A stretch of DNA of 64,000 nt from Blasia pusilla (lineage: Eukaryota > Marchantiophyta > Marchantiopsida > Blasiales). The first letter of the stretch is position 1. Each line of letters starts with the position of its first letter. Shown in pieces: positions 25,478-37,990 of this stretch. The position numbers were made by a program, and so were the translations under genes. Below the pieces are notes generated by a model, which did not search any database, was not told the origin of the DNA, and was given only the letters and a program-made list of their open reading frames with translations. The stretch is taken from assembly GCA_050084515.1 (NCBI GenBank), contig CM114272.1, positions 51,212,001 to 51,276,000 of the forward strand, given 5' to 3'.

Positions 25478-26590
25478 AGCCAAATGTTGGATTTCTTACC
25501 CAAAAAACAACAGAGATAATATGAAAAATCTCCACAACTGAGATTCCATGGGTGTCTAGGATCCGTTTTGGCTTATAGGTTCTTTTGGGTGACTTTGAGA
25601 GATTCTCATTTGCTTGGTTTTTCTTATCTAGCAATTAAAAAAAATGCTTGGCTTCTCCTCCAATCCAAGTCTTTTATGTCTATGTTTAGGTGAGTCCCAA
25701 ACCTAGCAAAAGCAAAGTCTCTCGGTTATATCACTCACTAGCACAAGTTCCCCCAAAAACATGGCACATGTGATATGGAAAACCAGTGTGTGGCCTCTGT
25801 GACGCGTGGAGAAGAGAGTAATTTTCATATGACACGTGGATAGTCTAGATGGCCAAGAAAGAAAACAACGAGCACTTGTAGAGGCCAAAAATACCCATTT
25901 CAATAATGGTTCAAGTCACCTAAACTTCAATGTCCTCATCCTTGTGGAAATTGCTTATAAATTTGGTACGGTTTGATAGGATGTGCTCACCCAATATCTA
26001 GACAAGGCCATCCCTTGATGTGCACTCTTACCACATTGCGTTGAGTGGTTTTTAGGCTTGTTATCACCTTGCTGGATCAAGAGCAAAGAATTTTTGACCC
26101 GAAAAAATAAATCACCTATGGGATAAAAAATTATGACAAAAAAGGTACCTCTCCATAGGGGCTCATGACTTTACCCGTCAATAGTGTTAAAAATAGGAGC
26201 TTGAAGAATACAGTTTGGAACTTATTCGAAATTATGACAATATCGAATAATGTTAATAGAGAACCCTAAACGTAGAAAAATAGAGCGTTCTAAAATGGGC
26301 CGTCCGAGTTCTAATTAGTGTCCCACATAATCCAACGAAGAACAAAAATTCCAAGTTTGTTTGAGGCCCTGCCATTTATTTATTGGGAAAACTAAAAAGT
26401 CGAAAGATGTTTGAAAATACAGTAATGGTATTTTCCATGCGAATAAAATACCTCCGTGGAAAGCATGAATTATTATATATTCGGTGCAACAAATAACTTA
26501 TTTCTTCTAACATTATCGCACTTTATTAAGAGGTTCTGTTTGAACGGATGAAATACCTACACGCATCAATGGACCACTACTTAAGACTTA
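25478..26590. other. AT-rich stretch without recognised features
   Basis: No motif-bearing frame, terminal repeat or microsatellite was seen. Confidence 0.5.
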
Positions 26591-28560
26591 TGAAATGCCC
26601 ATAATCGATTTCTTTTCGTTTTTTCTTGTAAATTCCAGTAATAAAGGAAGAGTAGGCAGAAGTGGTCCATCCCCTCTAACAGCTGTGATTAGCGAGATTA
26701 GTGTCGCGATCAAGAGAAAGGATCATTGGCCTTTTAGTGAAAGCATTTCGCTCGCATTTAAGGGAGTGTACAGTGCAGCGACTCTACAGCACCTACTTTC
26801 CGACATTCTCGTTTCTCTCCACTTCTCTCTACTGTATAGATAATACAATACTGAAAATACCGAGCACTGCAAGCCCTCGTACTAATTGTGGGCACGCTAC
26901 GATGGCCAAAGATTGTGCGTCGTGGACTTGCACTAGATATATCGCAAGGGATGGATCAACGAATGGATGGATGTAGAAAAGGTGAGAGCTGCTGGCTAAC
27001 CCTAATAAGATCTGCTTGCGAGGTCGGGGGACGACGGGAGAGAGGAGTAGGGTACTGTATTGATTGATTGACTTGGAGCTCCGGTGATAATAATGGTGGA
27101 GGCTGCTCTCTTTCTGCACTCATCCACCTAGACTCAGGGTCCACCTACCGGCTGCGCGGCCTGCATGGCAAGAGAGCCCTCGATCGTGTAGAGTCGCGCG
27201 ACGCTTTTCGCCCGTCGCGATCGGATCCCAATCATTTTCAGACGGCGCAGGAGTCCTGGGAACGGAAATGGGGTGGACGCACTGGACTACGCGTACCAAG
27301 AGCGAGCAAAGAAGAGAAGAGAAAGAAAAGAGAAGGTGGATGTAAGGAGATCACGTTCTTTCATGGCCGCGCTCGCCAGCGTTCGTGGGCTCCTCTCCGA
27401 GCGATCTACGTGATCGTGGCGTTCGCACGCTCGGGATCATATGCGAGAGAGAAGTTCCATCGATCTCCAACTCTGCCAGCTAACGACGTCGCCAGCTTGG
27501 CCCCCGTACATTCTTTCATTCGGATGGGAGGGCGATGACATCGACAGTGCTCGTGGATCTGACGGTTTCGGACTTCGGGCTCTCCGAATCGACGAGAGCT
27601 GTGGATGCACGTCGGCTAATACCCCGACGGTGTGACCTCAGATTTCCGCCGAGGAGAGCGAACTGTAGTCGGGGACAAGGCCGTCAGACGTCAGGGGACG
27701 CTGTAAGTGTAGGCGCGGGTGGTCAGACTGCGTACTGCGACGAAAAGTTCAAACGTCCGGCTGTCGTCGTCGAGTCCAAGTGGAGCCAAAAAAGGGGGAC
27801 AAGGGGACCAGACTCGCCAGAGTTGCTGCAACTGTAAGATATATATATATATATATTGTAGAGATCTCCCGATACCGTCCGATTAGACTCATCCGACGAT
27901 ACGGGAAGCCGCAGGAAGGGGAGAATTCCCACGTCGCCGTTGGATGACGAGCACGGACGGTCCGATCCGCAGGAGAATCCGGGTTCCCACTAGAGGGGCA
28001 CGTTGGGGCCTGCCAATGGGACCTGTAGCGCTACTTTGGTTCGGTCGGTTACACCATGATTGTGCCGAAACCTCTAAACCCCGAGATTTAGGTGGACGGG
28101 ATCCACGGGATGAGGCGTTCGAGGAGACGGCGAACGAAACCCCAGCCAAATTTAGAGGCTCCACGACTCTCGGCTCTAAAGGCCTCCTAAATCGGGCGCG
28201 AGTTAGATGGATTAGAGGGTTGGTAATCGAACATAAAGGTACCAGAGCAGCTCACTCGAGGAAGGCGGAAGCCGTTTAGCGACCCGCAAGTCGTTGGCAA
28301 GCCTCTGGATCTCTGCGGTTGGATCTTTATGTCAACTTTACTGCTCCGGCGTTTCAACGCAGCGACAGTCAAACCACCATTTCCGTCCACTTAACGCACG
28401 ATTGGACTCATCGCCAACCCCTCCAAAACTGACGACTTCCATCGATGCCCCCCACCGGAATCTTTACCGCTTTCGGCAGTCGGAATCGGCATATAGCCTT
28501 TCTCGCTCGCGAACACGGAATCGCGGTGGTCAACGTCGGTCTCACCTAACCGGTTAGTTC
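26591..28560. other. GC-rich island, no recognised gene
   Basis: Composition changes abruptly to GC-rich with many CpG, like the flanks of the two host genes. Overlapping frames on both strands (longest plus 27068-27538, 156 codons) show no known motif. A short (TA)n lies at 27838-27857. Words such as cctctaaacccc and aatttagaggct (28070-28190) recur in both orientations. It could be a promoter or first-exon fragment of a gene disrupted by transposons, or unique intergenic DNA. Confidence 0.35.
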
Positions 28561-28701
28561 AATAAACCCACACAAGCACCACAAGGTGTATGTGGGTTTG
28601 GGTGGGTTGTCCGATTAAGTGGATTTTTGCTCGAGAGGACATTTTAAAAAAAAAAACCCAAAGGTTTAATGGAATATTTCTTCTTTTAAATTAATCAATA
28701 A

Positions 28702-28814
28702 CTAATATAACGCCCGAATTATGCACGGGTGAAAGTTCAGTTGTTACGTTAATTTAGGAAAAAAAATCACACATGTCATCGTGGAAGGAAGAGTCCCTCT
28801 TTCAATTATATAGA
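28702..28814 (-). mobile_element. Very short non-autonomous Helitron-like element (about 113 bp)
   Basis: On the minus strand the 5' end reads TCTATATAATTGAAAGAGGG at 28814, and acatgtgtgat lies inside. Near the other end is a hairpin-type word (acccgtgcataattcgggc, plus 28712-28730), followed within 6-9 bases by TTAG at 28705-28702, where Helitrons have CTRR. This order (TC start, late hairpin, CTRR-like end) is the Helitron layout. The terminal C is mutated, so the 3' limit is approximate. Confidence 0.5.
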
Positions 28815-28962
28815 TAACTCCTAAGATGATGCACGATCCCTCTTTAACCATTTCGAGCGAATTTGTTCACACTAAAATGGGCCACCATGCAAAAACGTAT
28901 TTTTCAACAAACACGTGTCAGCAAGAAGAAACACCCATAAAAATCATTCTCTAGTATATAGA
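28815..28962 (-). mobile_element. Second Helitron-like 5' end enclosing the first
   Basis: A further TCTATATACTAGAG word starts at 28962 on the minus strand, with gctgacacgtgttt soon after, as in plant Helitron 5' regions. It may be the true start of a larger element that includes the 113-bp unit, or a separate truncated copy. Confidence 0.35.
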
Positions 28963-30108
28963 TTAATTCCCCCCTTCCTTAGACATACGTGCGGATGGAT
29001 CGATTGACCACCGAACTCGCTCACACCCAATATTTGGTGATCGCTTAATAAATTTCCATAAATTTAATACTAATAAAGAAAAACATCCCTAAGAAAATGG
29101 AGGGGAAACTAAACTGGCTTTAAAAAAGTGCGGACACGAGTCTACTATGAGCCAATAGAAGCGGAGAAAAAACAAGTTGGTGCATGGGGAGTGAAAATGG
29201 CGCCTTCCAAAGAAAACATTCTGAAAACGAGAGAAATAAACGGGCCAAATAAAAGGCCTAAGAATAGGACATGTCACATGGCCTAGTGGAAAGTGGAACA
29301 TGGAAACGTTACACACTCTAGTGTGTCACGAGGAAATCGGGTTTGTTATTGTTATCCTTTGCTCTTTAGGGTTGGCGAACATATAGTCAACTAAACCTAA
29401 AAATACTAAATCACAACCCATGAATAGTGCTCGCACATGGTCAAAGAAAGAACCTCGTATAATATGGGAATGGTTCATCTAGCCTATGCTTCTCGCACCT
29501 CCTCTAGTCTATCTTGTTTGTTTGTTTGTTTGTTTTTATTATTGTGGGGTTGTGGATGGGGTTGAAGTTGTGAAGATGCCACACGGAAGAGATGGAGGTG
29601 AAGAAGAAAGAACGAGTGGGAAGGGATGGCAAGTTACCCCACCTTTTGCCAAAAGTAGATCATAAAATTAAAGCTTTAATGTCGTCCATACGCACACTTT
29701 GTGGTGGGGCAGGCGCTTTGTTTCTCCTCTAATGTAGTGTTTAACTAAGCGGTGGATATCTGGTTGACTAAGGGATTCAATTGTTCATCCATCGATCCTA
29801 CATACCTACGTATGTTTGCCTCACTTTGAATAAATAAGTAAGTGAATTTAGAAGTCTTGAAAGAGTCCATACTCCATGGTGACCACCATCATTGAGGGCA
29901 AGAAACTAGTGTTGCCATGGAGCTAATAAGGAAAATGGTGACCACCTCCATCATGGGCAAGAATCTCGTGTTGCCATGGAGCTAATAAGGAAAATGGTAA
30001 GCATATCCAAAAGAAAGAATGCTGGTCTTGGGCTCCAAGGCTAAAACTAGTGGAAACCTTAGAATGTTGGTCTCTATAAGTTCTGAATTTTGAGTTTGAG
30101 TCCAAAAG

Positions 30109-30145
<37 letters not shown>

Positions 30146-32519
30146 GAGAGGGTTATCGGATTTCCCCCATATGAAGAAAATTATGGCAACCCAATTTTCA
30201 ACATGTGAATTTTGATTAAAGTAGAAAATATAAAAAAATAGAAATATTTAACATAGTTGGAGAAAGATGAAATCTTCTTCCCGAAGGTAACATACTTTTT
30301 TTTTCATAACCCTAAATGGGGCACCTAAGGAGTTATCCCATTTGGGTAATGAAAATTTTTTTTTGGTTATAAATGCAAGGGAAGGGCATTGAGTGGCCCT
30401 ACTATTGTTTAGAGGTAATTTCTCATGTTTAGAGTCGCATTTAGGATTCCCATTGATCTACAATCAAGGCCTTCTTCGGAGATTCTCTTTCCCTCTAGGA
30501 CTATTCACTTTTGTGTGCTATTTAATTTAGTCATTGTATAATGCGTATGAATATTAATATATATCATTGCGATTATCTATACAACTGAAGAATGGGAAAT
30601 AGGATGTCATTGTTATGCACATACATATGGTTATTATCATCACTAAAAACGTTCAAAACCACATTCAATCATGCCAACACGATACACATGATCATGCACC
30701 AAAAGGTTTTTAATTATCTTCTTATTAGCTCTTGATTCCAAGAAGTGTATGGGTAAGGAGGGATAGTGTCCAAACTATAAATACTTACAGGGTTCTCCAA
30801 GTACTTTTCCCTTTCTAAATATCCTCCTCAGACCACTACTTTTAGCCCTCAATCCAAACATGGATATGGACTCCCAATTCCCATTTGGCTAGTTGTACCC
30901 CAAGATGGCTTGGGCAAGTCTTCTTTGTATTTTGATCCCACACCTTCGAGAATCTCCAAACCTACCTTGGACACTTGCCTCACCCTTTTTTCTGCCACAA
31001 GTTCAACTGCCCATCTTGACTCACGCCTTTGGCATCTTGAGGTCGGTTGCATTTCATGGCCATTCTTATGACGACACCACTCATCTTGAATACTCTCAAC
31101 TCTTGACCACTCGCCCTTTATAATGAACTCGTCTCAAGGATTTCTTGCCCATCTTCAATCATTGTTAAGTTCCTCCAAGTAGTTTAGCCACTCTCTCCCA
31201 AGACTTGTCTCAAGGCATGTACACGCCTTGACAATTCTTAGCTTATGGTTTGGTCTGCTTCCCTTTAGTGTCTCAAGTTGATCTCAAGGCTAATCTCCCA
31301 CATTAATCCTTCCTTGTTGGATCACTCTACCCTCATGGGAGATGCCAAGACTGATCTCATAACTCAAGATAGTTGAGAACTATTTTTATTTTTAAAAACC
31401 TTGGAATATAATTCACTTTATTGAGAAAAATCATTCGCATTACTTAAAATACCTAATAATATTTTCCTATCCTCCAATTATGAATCTCTACTACCTCTTG
31501 TTTTTAATATTGGAGTTGAGAGTATCCGCACCACGTATCGGGTAGGTCACTCCTACTAGGTTGATGATGATATGTTCTTGGGAAGGGTTACTTGGGTACA
31601 CAAGTTTTTGGCTACTCCCATTTATTTCTAGTTGACACTCTAATCCCCCCAACACCGGCTAACAAAGGTTTTTGTGCTCCTCTTAATACAATCTTTGTTG
31701 GAGGTAATGGGGTGTAGAAACACTCAACCTCAAAATTCGTTGTAGTTCATGGTTTCTACAGTGATCCGGTTTCACCTTGGAGTGATAACATAGCTTGCCT
31801 ATGTATGTTATATTTTCACCTAGAGCTTTCCAACTTTATCTTAATGTTAGAATATGATATGTGGAGTGTAATTTTCAATGGATCACAATTTCATTCAAAT
31901 GAGGGTGAGAGTTCAAAGTTTCTCTTCTATTGCAATCGGTGCGCAACTAACTTCTCTGACTAGTTTGGCCGCTCATTATCAAGATCCAAAATGGTAGGGG
32001 CAGTTGAGTGACTTTCATCACATGTCAAGAGTCGGGGCAATGGGTCATATTGCTAAGTAGATCCATTGGTGGTGTGTTTTTCTAATGATTTCTTTTCTCT
32101 TTTCTCATATTTTTTAAGAAAATTATGATGGAATCTATTTCCAAGAAAAAAATGTTTTTTTTAAAGGAAAAACCAAGAAAAATATGTTTTTTTTTCTATG
32201 GTAAAACATGTGAGAATAAAATTTTATTGGGCCTATTTTTAGGGAATGATTCATTTTTTTAAAGAATAGTTTTTCGTACTAATAAAATTAAGCACATATG
32301 AGCACATGATCAAATTGATGTCACGTCACTCCAATTTTAAATTTTGAAACATTGAAATTGGGAGCGTAAATTTGTGTGATGAACTCTTCATCCATGAGGG
32401 TTTCACCACCCGACCACAAAACCCTTTGTCGGCAAGCAAACAATGATCCCAATCCACCCTTCATATGACCTCTTGTGTATATGACTTAGTCAAATACCAA
32501 AGCATTTGGGGGTCTTATT
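28963..32519. other. AT-rich intergenic DNA with small repeats
   Basis: No supported gene over 3.5 kb. It contains (gttt)n at 29517-29537 and (GA)n at 30112-30139. There is also a 59-bp tandem pair (29876-29934 and 29935-29993) carrying atggtgaccacc and ttgccatggagctaataagg. Poly-T and poly-A runs are frequent around 32100-32280. Confidence 0.5.
29876..29998 (+). repeat. 59-bp tandem repeat, two copies
   Basis: Both copies run atggtgacca...gggcaagaa...gtgttgccatggagctaata aggaaa, with few differences. Non-coding. Confidence 0.85.
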
Positions 32520-33310
32520 TGTCACATCTTATTTCGACGTAGGTAGAGTTCTATTGCGTCAAAAGCATAGTGAGTCAGCGGGCTGTTTGGGTGTAACTTT
32601 GTCCCAAGATGTCGGATGAGGTTGGCGAGAGGTCTGTTGTGTCGGGAATATCGTTAATGGTGATTTCCCTATTTTGGTTTTAGTCCGTCAGGTGACCCGT
32701 TGACCGAGTCAATGGTCACTCGGTAACCTGTGCACGCAGGTTATCGTTGGTAGGGCTATTTTTGGGGGAACAGCCTTTTGGCTCTTCCCAAGGGTATAAG
32801 AGTGAGAGAGATGGCTTTCTCAAGCCATCCTTCTCATGTTGAGCCTTAAGAGCGCATCTCTTGCATAGACGTATGTTGGGTGTGTCGGAGTTAGGGTGCT
32901 AGCGTCCGGATTCCCTCATAGTAGAGGGTGGATGTGGTTGGATATGCCGATGTAGATTCATGAGTGGAGTTTTAGACTGGGTGAGCCATTTTTACTACTC
33001 TTGATTTTACATGAGAAAGATGTCAGGGGGCTAGTAGAGAATTTTTTGCTTGCAGGTAGGCAAGCGAGTTGCCTCCGTGGGGAGCCCTAGAGACGCGTGT
33101 GTGGCATTTTGTGTGTTGTTTTATGTTTGGAAGCTCGTGCACGGAAGCGCTATCCATTTTGCCTAGATTTCGCTGGTGCGGGTTGACAGGAGACAACAGT
33201 AGAGTGTAGCGTGACGGGTGGCGTCATATGTACGCGATTGAGTGTGTCGGGAGAAGGCGGGAAAAGAAGTTAAGGCTTGCAGCCACCGGGGGCTATCAAG
33301 TAAAGTTGGC
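32520..33310 (+). mobile_element. LTR / leader copy 1 of gypsy-like family B
   Basis: Starts TGTCACATCTTATTTCGACG. It carries a palindrome-rich promoter: gtaacctg/caggttat at 32723-32744, gggaacagcc/ggctcttccc at 32766-32789, a gggtataagag TATA-like box at about 32791-32801, and gatggctt/aagccatc at 32810-32829. Beyond 33000 it continues acatgagaaagatgtcaggg through cttgcagccaccggggg (about 33277-33295), shared with copy 2. Because copy 3 lacks that stretch, the end of the LTR proper and the start of the leader cannot be placed. Confidence 0.75.
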
Positions 33311-34450
33311 CACAGATAGGTTGAAGCCGCTTAGGTTTAGGGTTAGGTCGTATGTACGGGGCAGGAGTACAGGAGTACGAGTTCAAGCAGGCCGGAGACA
33401 GTGACAAGGAAGAGTCGGGCGTCATAGGGTCGCGTACTGTAGGGAGTTAAGGCAGGAGAGAGGCTGGATGGCCGGAAGGGCGAGTGTCGCTTTGAGCCGG
33501 GCTCGAGCATAGGGCGATGAGCCGTGAACCCCCCCTACAGTTATTGCTTCCCCACAATTAATGGGTGCATAGGGCACCATGCGAGATGTGGTAGAAAAGG
33601 TAGGAGACGTGCTTGAGTGCAAACATGGTAGGCGGGCCAGGGTGTCCATGGTTGGGGCCAAAAGCGTATGTAGTAGGGGTCAGGGTGGACGTAGTCAGTA
33701 GGATGGACGTGGTCGGCAAGGCAAATGTGGTTGGGGCACGGTCCGACATGGTAGAGCAAGGAATTGGACGTGTTTGGTTCAGGCTACATGGTTGAGGCAA
33801 GTTACGTGGTGGGAGAGAGTTTGCGAGACTTGGTATTTCAAGCATGGTGGGATTCGCGATGGGAGTTTGGCAGGTATTGCGGGTCGATTGGGGGCCGACT
33901 CGGTAGTCCGTCATGGATTGTGGGTGTAAGGGTTGTGATGGAGACACACGCGCCGATATTGACAAGAGGATTGACGTGCTATATGGGGAGATGGTTGTGC
34001 TGCGGAGGTTTCTCCACCACATGGAGGAGTGAGTGTTGACGGTGCAGTAGGTTGGTGGGCGTGATCAGGTTACCCATTCAAGTCCCTTGTCTCGCACTTA
34101 TCTTGTGTAATTGAGAGTGCTGGGTATTGGGTAGTTGCTGGTGTTGGATAGGTGTAGCGATGGTGACGAGTGTAGACTCCTTTTATGTGTAGCATGTTGG
34201 TGGATATACGGCGGTTGTCGAGTAGGGGTTGCGTGTATGATCCGAGAATGTCAATAGTTTAGGTGAGTTAGTGGGAGGCTCATGGTGAGCCCAAATGTTG
34301 AGCGTGCGTGAGGCCGGGTGTGTCATCACGGGATTGCCATTATCGTAGGTGAGCTAGTGAGGAGTGTGGGAGACTCTTGGTGAGTCTGAGTGCTTGAGCG
34401 GGTGAGACAGGGTTATCATCACGGCGTTCTTCCAAGGTTCGGAAGAACAA
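33311..34450 (+). other. Retroelement leader, no coding motif
   Basis: GT-rich sequence between LTR copy 1 and gag. Degenerate short periodicity (gtggacgtagt, atggacgtggtcgg near 33690-33720) creates open frames on both strands that look like low-complexity by-products. Nothing recognisable as protein. Confidence 0.4.
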
Positions 34451-34635
34451 GGTAGTATGAGCAGTGGTGGTGGAGAAACACAGAGTGGGATGAGGTATCG
34501 CGGGGTTTCTAGTGAGGAACCATCCCGACTCCCATTCGTGGTTGGACCGTCATCACTAGAGAGCGACTCTGGTGACGAGATCGCACACGGGGACGGTGAT
34601 ATGTGGGGAGAGATGGATGACATGGGCCACCGGGC

Positions 34636-36130
34636 ATGCATCATTTCTCGGATGCAGTAGGCACCATAGATCTTGACAATTTCATTCAGGAGTTTGACAT
34701 GTGGTGCGACTTCCAGGAGATACGGACCCCTACGCAGTTCAACCCTTTTATGGCATGGAAGGGGTTGTTCCAGCACTTGGAGGGTCCGTCAATGGATGAC
34801 TACATGGAGTTCCGATCTCTATACTTTGTAGAGATCGATTTCTGGAGGGTGTATTGGGCTCCAGGGTATGTGTCCACTAGTGGCCGCGAGGCGTATGATG
34901 GGATAGTGAGAGCATAGAGACCTTCACTATCAGCACGGGGACTAGATAGAGAGGATGGTAGTGAGAGTGGTGAGATGGTAGAGACCTCTCGTGGTAGAGG
35001 AACACTAAGTTTCAGTCCTACAGTGGAGTTCTTTTGACAGTTGGGAAGGAGCTACCAAGGCGTGCGTACCGAAAAGCTGGAGAGTCTACAGTATTTTCAG
35101 CGGAGATCGGGTGAGAGTATGAGGGAGGCGTTCACGCGCATGCGACACTTAATCGTTGCCACATATGGGATGACTGAGGCGCAGTCAGTGCAATATTGGT
35201 AGGGGGTGCTGGATGAGGAGCTACGGTGGAGAGTTTAGGATGCGATGTTGCTTCACACGGCGAAGCCCACATTGAAGGTGGTCTTCGAGTTGTCTGAGCG
35301 GGTAGGGCTCAACATGAGTGAGGAGCAGGTGGTAACCACGGAATTTTCATGGGATTCGATGGGTCAACGAGTAGGAGTAGACCCACAGGTGGCCCAACAT
35401 GCACCAGTAACACAAGAGCAGGCCGTGTATCGTGACCCGAAACGGCAACGGCCCGTTCTGACATATGTTTCCCAGCAGGGGCGAGGGTTGGCTTGTTGGA
35501 CGTGTGGTAGGCCACATAGGCAAAGGGATTTCCCACAGCATGGGAGAGGGCCACAGGCACCTCCAATTGCTCACGAGCCACAAAGGATGGCCCCACCTTA
35601 GTTGCAGTGTGATTATTGTCAACGATATGGTCACACTAGGGATAGGTATTTTGATCTTCGCCGAACGATACGTCAAGAGGAAGGTAGAGGGCCTGGGGGC
35701 GAGAGAGTTGGTGGAGATTGAGGAGTTGATGATTGTGGTGGTAGAGTGCCATCACAAGTTAGGGGAGATGGAGGACGTGCACATGATACAGCACTTCTCA
35801 CTCGCATCGATCAGTTGGAGCAGAGGATTTCTACCATGACGATGATGCAGCCAGTGATAGATACGGAGTTGAGTAGCTAGTGTGGCTCTAGCCTCCAGGT
35901 CGTATCAAGATACGGGAGAGACCTACACGGGGTTAAGGTTTATGTGCACTACGACTCAGGTTGAGGCTGCTGCGGTGGTGACTCGGGGTGATGCGAGAGT
36001 AGCCGAGCCATCGAGAGGTGGGGTGGAGATCGACCCACATGAGAGGACCGATGGGCGATAGGCTAGGGTTCCCCAGTCATTTACGTTGTCAGAGACATTG
36101 CATACACCGTCAATGGTGCCTTATCACATC
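34636..36130 (+). pseudogene. Retroelement gag with two zinc knuckles, broken
   Basis: The reading frame from 34636, interrupted by several stops, shows a retrotransposon-gag-like core (LESLQYFQRRSGESMREAF, FTRMRHLIVATYGMTEAQ at 35080-35190). A CCHC knuckle follows (CWTCGRPHRQRDF; the last Cys is not visible) at about 35490-35530. A second knuckle, CDYCQRYGHTRDRYF, at 35606-35650 has its final Cys replaced by Tyr. Further on, another frame carries RGGVEIDPHERTDGR and HTPSMVPYHI (36010-36130), which looks like a gag-protease linker. Gag packages element RNA; this copy cannot be translated through. LTR-like copy 2 begins directly after it. Confidence 0.75.
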
Positions 36131-36159
36131 TGAGTAGCCGATAGGCCGAGATCTATCGT

Positions 36160-36890
36160 GGATAGGGCGTAGGAGCCAACGGACTATCTTGAGTGTAACT
36201 TTGTCCTATGGTGTCGGATGAGGTTAAGGATAGATCCTTTGTGTCAGGAACATTGTTTCTGATAACTTTCATGTTGAGGTCTTTCACAACCGGATGACTT
36301 GTTGACCAGGTCACCCGCCCCTGGTAACTTGTGCGCGCAAGTTACCAAGGAGAGGGCTATTTTTAGGGGAAGAGCCTTTTGGCTCTTCCCAACCCTATAT
36401 AAGAGAGGAAGATGGCTTTCCTAAGCCATCTTTCTCATGTTGGGCCGTTGGAGCACCTTCTTTGTATGTGTGTGAGAGAGGACTAGGGTGCTAGCGTCGG
36501 ATTCCTTGATAGCACAAGGTGGACGAGGCTCGATATGCCGATGTAGATTGAGGAGTGGAGTTTTAGACCGGGTGTGCCGTTTTTACTACTCTTTATTTTT
36601 ACATGAGAAAGATGTCAGGGGGCTGGTGGGAATTTGTTGTTTGCAGGTAGGCAAGTGAGTTATCTTGGTCGGGAGCCCCTGGAGACGCGTGTGTTAAGGG
36701 TGTGTGTCATTTTTCTATTTGGAAGGCCGTGGGCGGAAGTGCTGTCCTTTTTTCTCAGATTTTGTTGGTGCACAGGGATTGGGGACAATGGCAGAGTGTA
36801 GTACGGAGTGGGCGTCGGGTGTACGCGAGTGAGGGTGTCGAGAGAGAGAAGAAAAGAGAGCTAGGGCTTGCAGCCGCCGGGGGCGCTGAC
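36160..36890 (+). mobile_element. LTR / leader copy 2 of family B, inside the element
   Basis: Aligns with copy 1 from gagtgtaactttgtcc onward and through cttgcagccgccggggg (36868-36884), but the terminal TGTCACATC is missing. Its palindromes are the cleanest of the set: gtaacttg/caagttac (36324-36345), gggaagagcc/ggctcttccc (36367-36390), TATA box ctatataag (36395-36403), aagatggctt/aagccatctt (36409-36432). Lying between gag and protease, it shows that the complex is rearranged or built of two nested elements. Confidence 0.75.
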
Positions 36891-36928
36891 AGGCGTTTAG
36901 GTCGGCGGGCGCGGACGGCGACGAGCAG

Positions 36929-37695
36929 ATGGCGGGTGGCGACGGCGCGCCCCCCCCTCTCTCCCCCCCGAGGTGGGAGGCGCGCATAGGAGCGCACGTG
37001 ACGTTTTGCGAGCATGGAGAGGTGATTGCCTCTCATTCAGGGGTAGTTGAGGAGGTGGTGGACTTACCCTCGGAGCAGGTGCTCAAGACGTCCTCCATTG
37101 AGTCATGGCATGCGGCGGCGGTGAAGTTAGTAGCTATGCTAGCTAGGCGAGCCATAGAGCGAGCCATGATCACACCAGGTGTGGTGTTGTTGGATAACCG
37201 AGCATGATTTTTTGCTTGGTTAGTCCCACAGGTACGATGTACCACGCGTAACGCGTCTTACTTGATTCGGGAGCGTAACCCTTGATGTTAGGGAAGGCGG
37301 CATGTTTGGCGCTGGGTTTACGGAAAGGAAACATTGAGCATTGTCCCTTTCAGATACAGACCTCTATTGGGGGCGTATTACTCACGTAGTACATGACTCG
37401 ACATGAGTTGGTGGTTAGACTCCAGCTAGAGCATGAGTCAGATAGTGCGATGGTGCGCACTCGGGTGATTACAACACCGACAAAGTTGTATGATGTGTTG
37501 GTAGGGAGTACAGTGTTGTATCCCCTTGGATTTATTCTGGATTTTTGGGAGGAGACGGTTTCTTATCGATCAGGGTGGCGATCAGGTGATGGACGTGTGA
37601 GCCATCTACCGGTGCAATTTGCAGGGAGTAGTGGTGGTCGACCACGTGAGGATGCGATGACCACGTTGGCAACATTCACAAGTGGTGTTCAATGA
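36929..37695 (+). pseudogene. Retroelement aspartic protease (retropepsin) region, broken
   Basis: Frame 1 (36929-37207) encodes VTFCEHGEVIASHSGVVEEV and LARRAIERAMITPGVVLL, probably the spacer before the protease. After a shift, another frame from about 37257 reads VLLDSGA, stop, PLMLGKAACLALGL, HCPFQIQTSIGG, a second stop, and then (37393-37695) VITTPTKLYDVLVGSTVLYP, LGFILDFWEETVSYRSGW and RSGDGRVSHLPVQF. DSGA is the catalytic loop of a retropepsin-like protease, and YDVLVGSTVLYPLGF would be the second hydrophobic strand region. The two internal stops (TAA after GCG, TAG after ACG) are where Gln codons would fit. I associate this protease type with streptophyte gypsy-like elements, from memory only. 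Confidence 0.6.
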
Positions 37696-37773
37696 TCATG
37701 AGGGTTCGGGGAGAGGAGCACACATACAGAGGACATTCCCGTAGCGGATAGTCCCACAGAGAGACATGCCAGG

Positions 37774-37990
37774 GTGGGTGTCTCTTCCCATGGTGCGGAG
37801 CTTCGTTATTGTTGTTGGGGACGAACGTTGAGATGCGTGGAGTGCAAACAAGCTCGTGATGTACGCGTGGAGCCGTGCCTATGTTTGGAGCAGGGTACAA
37901 GAGTGTTAGATCTCTTCGGAGGGATCAACACGGCGGGTTGTTGCAGCGTGGCAATGTTGCAGGGATGACGGCACCGATGGTGCTAGATGT
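37774..37990 (+). pseudogene. Possible C5-cytosine methyltransferase motif I fragment
   Basis: The frame 37774-37968 contains a Cys-bearing stretch (LRYCCWGRTLRCVECKQ) followed by RVLDLFGGINTAG. The VLDLFGGI segment fits motif I (FxGxG-type S-adenosylmethionine loop) of C5-cytosine methyltransferases, though the last Gly is Asn here. Downstream the frame stops, and the +1 frame (GLLQRGNVAGM, then LFGYICVCYLEL) does not match the family well. No PC catalytic motif or ENV motif is visible before the LTR tail at 38080. It may therefore be a truncated remnant or a chance resemblance. Retroelement-encoded methyltransferases are known from charophyte algae and dinoflagellates, which makes the context suggestive. 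Confidence 0.3.

Noticed and set aside
25070-25483. 137-codon minus frame in the solo LTR
   Set aside because: Lies wholly within a solo LTR and recurs as fragments in the inverted LTR copies; no motif.
33541-34039. Overlapping plus and minus frames (up to 154 codons) before gag
   Set aside because: They arise from degenerate GT-rich short repeats in the retroelement leader; no known domain.
34354-34776. 140-codon minus frame antisense to gag
   Set aside because: Shadow of the gag coding region, with no motif of its own.
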